DNA of 64,000 bases from Arcobacter defluvii (GTDB lineage: Bacteria > Campylobacterota > Campylobacteria > Campylobacterales > Arcobacteraceae): the NCBI RefSeq assembly GCF_013201725.1, contig NZ_CP053835.1:868001-932000 (forward strand), given 5' to 3'. Positions 63,163 through 64,000 of this stretch are shown here, in pieces. Each line of letters opens with the position of its first letter. Position 1 is the stretch's first letter. The position numbers and the translations under genes are program-made. The notes beneath the pieces were generated by a model. The model did no database searches and was not told the origin of the DNA. It saw only the letters and a list, made by a program, of their open reading frames with translations.

Positions 63163-64000
63163 TTAATCCTTTGAGGCTATAAAATAATTTAAAATTGTAT
63201 TTGCATCTTTTTCATTTAATACATTTTTTAATTCTTCTAAAGATGCATTTTTTATTTTTTCAAATTCTCCAAAATATAAAAGAAGCTTTTTGATTTTTGC
63301 TTCACCAATTCCTTTGATTTGTAATAAAGAAATTTGTTTATCTTGGGCTCTTTTCTGTTTTTTATGGAATGTTATAGCAAATCTGTGAGCTTCATCCCTT
63401 TGTCTTTGAACGAATTGTAATCTTTTATCACTTGTTAATAAGTTAAAACTTTTAAATTCACCATTTTTATTTTTATAATGAATTATATCTTTTGCTGCAC
63501 CTTTTGCTCTGTGAGCTTTTGCATCAAGTTTTTCTTTTGCAATTGCAATAATATCAAGATTAACTCCAACAGATTGTACTATGTCATATGCCAGTTTCAA
63601 AAGAGTTTCTCCACCATCTATTATCCACAAATCAGGTGCCGGATTTTTTTCAAAACTTTCAACTCTTCTTATTAACATTTCTCTCATTTGAGAGTATTCG
63701 TCTTTTGATTCAAGATTATAGTGTCTAAAAGCTTTTTTATCAAAAGAGTTTAAAGTTTCATTCCAAACTATCATAGCTCCAACAGTTGCTTGTCCCATCA
63801 TATGAGAGTTATCAAAACTTTCAATTATATATGGAAGAGTTTGAAGAGTAAATAACTCTTTTAAATCCTCATAAATAGAAGTTTGATTTTTTGATGATTC
63901 TAGTCTTAAAAGTTCATCACAGTTATTAAAGGCAATTTGAACAATATCTTTTTTCTTATCTTTTTTAGGATTTATAATTTTTATCTTTTTATTAAATCTT
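63163..64000 (-). CDS. uvrC: Excinuclease ABC subunit C, partial (C-terminal part)
   Basis: Makes both incisions in nucleotide excision repair after UvrAB loading. The frame is open through the right edge, so the N-terminus (GIY-YIG nuclease) is missing; about 279 codons are visible. The endonuclease-V-like domain is seen: [47 protein letters not shown], and FAITFHKKQ. The C-terminal (HhH)2 follows ([16 protein letters not shown] and [12 protein letters not shown]). It is followed 2 bp later by alr. Confidence 0.95.
   Translation of the reverse strand, partial: RFNKKIKIINPKKDKKKDIVQIAFNNCDELLRLESSKNQTSIYEDLKELFTLQTLPYIIESFDNSHMMGQATVGAMIVWNETLNSFDKKAFRHYNLESKDEYSQMREMLIRRVESFEKNPAPDLWIIDGGETLLKLAYDIVQSVGVNLDIIAIAKEKLDAKAHRAKGAAKDIIHYKNKNGEFKSFNLLTSDKRLQFVQRQRDEAHRFAITFHKKQKRAQDKQISLLQIKGIGEAKIKKLLLYFGEFEKIKNASLEELKNVLNEKDANTILNYFIASKD

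Overview
The window is strongly AT-rich and reads as chromosomal DNA from the Campylobacterota, most likely the Arcobacteraceae (Arcobacter/Aliarcobacter). The evidence is a Campylobacter-type short adenylate kinase, Campylobacterota-style RecO, CheZ-like and membrane-anchored MurF proteins, a ribosomal cluster without rpmD, and many sensory and chemotaxis genes. Identifications rest on reading translated motifs; no database search was run.

Layout. 1-1469 (-): 5' part of a hybrid solute-binding-domain sensor histidine kinase that runs off the left edge. 1609-15739 (+): a two-partner secretion pair, a giant filamentous-haemagglutinin-like exoprotein (tpsA, about 4,140 codons if intact) overlapping its outer-membrane transporter (tpsB). 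tpsA is split by a one-base frameshift near 11105 and holds large internal repeats. 15925-20407: ychF, an HDOD gene, recO with a small acidic protein, ppnP and a double-NosL protein. 20577-24489 (+): a second surface adhesin, of the LapA/type I secretion kind with a retention module and three 378-bp repeats, also frameshifted (near 23795). 24581-32616: class II superoxide reductase, thiL, truD, a CheZ-like protein, a TonB-dependent receptor, a chemoreceptor with a heme-type motif, and ruvA.

32645-38849: ddl, an alpha/beta hydrolase and murF (D-Ala-D-Ala synthesis and its ligation to the peptidoglycan stem), a HIT protein, a zinc-ribbon membrane protein and a DadA-like oxidoreductase. 39179-49790 (+): a compact S10-spc ribosomal operon (rpsJ to rplO, secY, map, infA) behind a consensus sigma-70 promoter and a leader hairpin. 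It ends after infA; the usual rpmJ-rpsM-rpsK-rpsD-rpoA-rplQ block is not here. 49957-59294: a small HTH gene with a repeated operator-like motif, a divergent family-4 UDG, a lipoprotein, aspS, a ZnuA-like protein lacking the usual histidines, a soluble CheW-domain sensor and a YgiQ radical SAM protein. 59368-64000: two different adenylate kinases encoded back to back, a CinA-N/MoaB domain protein, a Sel1-repeat protein, alr, and the 3' part of uvrC, which runs off the right edge.

The most distinctive content is surface and sensing biology: two giant adhesins, each broken by one base and each repeat-rich, plus four chemotaxis or sensing proteins of unusual architecture. Peptidoglycan functions (ddl, murF, alr and perhaps the LpoA-like lipoprotein) recur across the window. 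No tRNA, rRNA, CRISPR array, transposase or prophage was seen.
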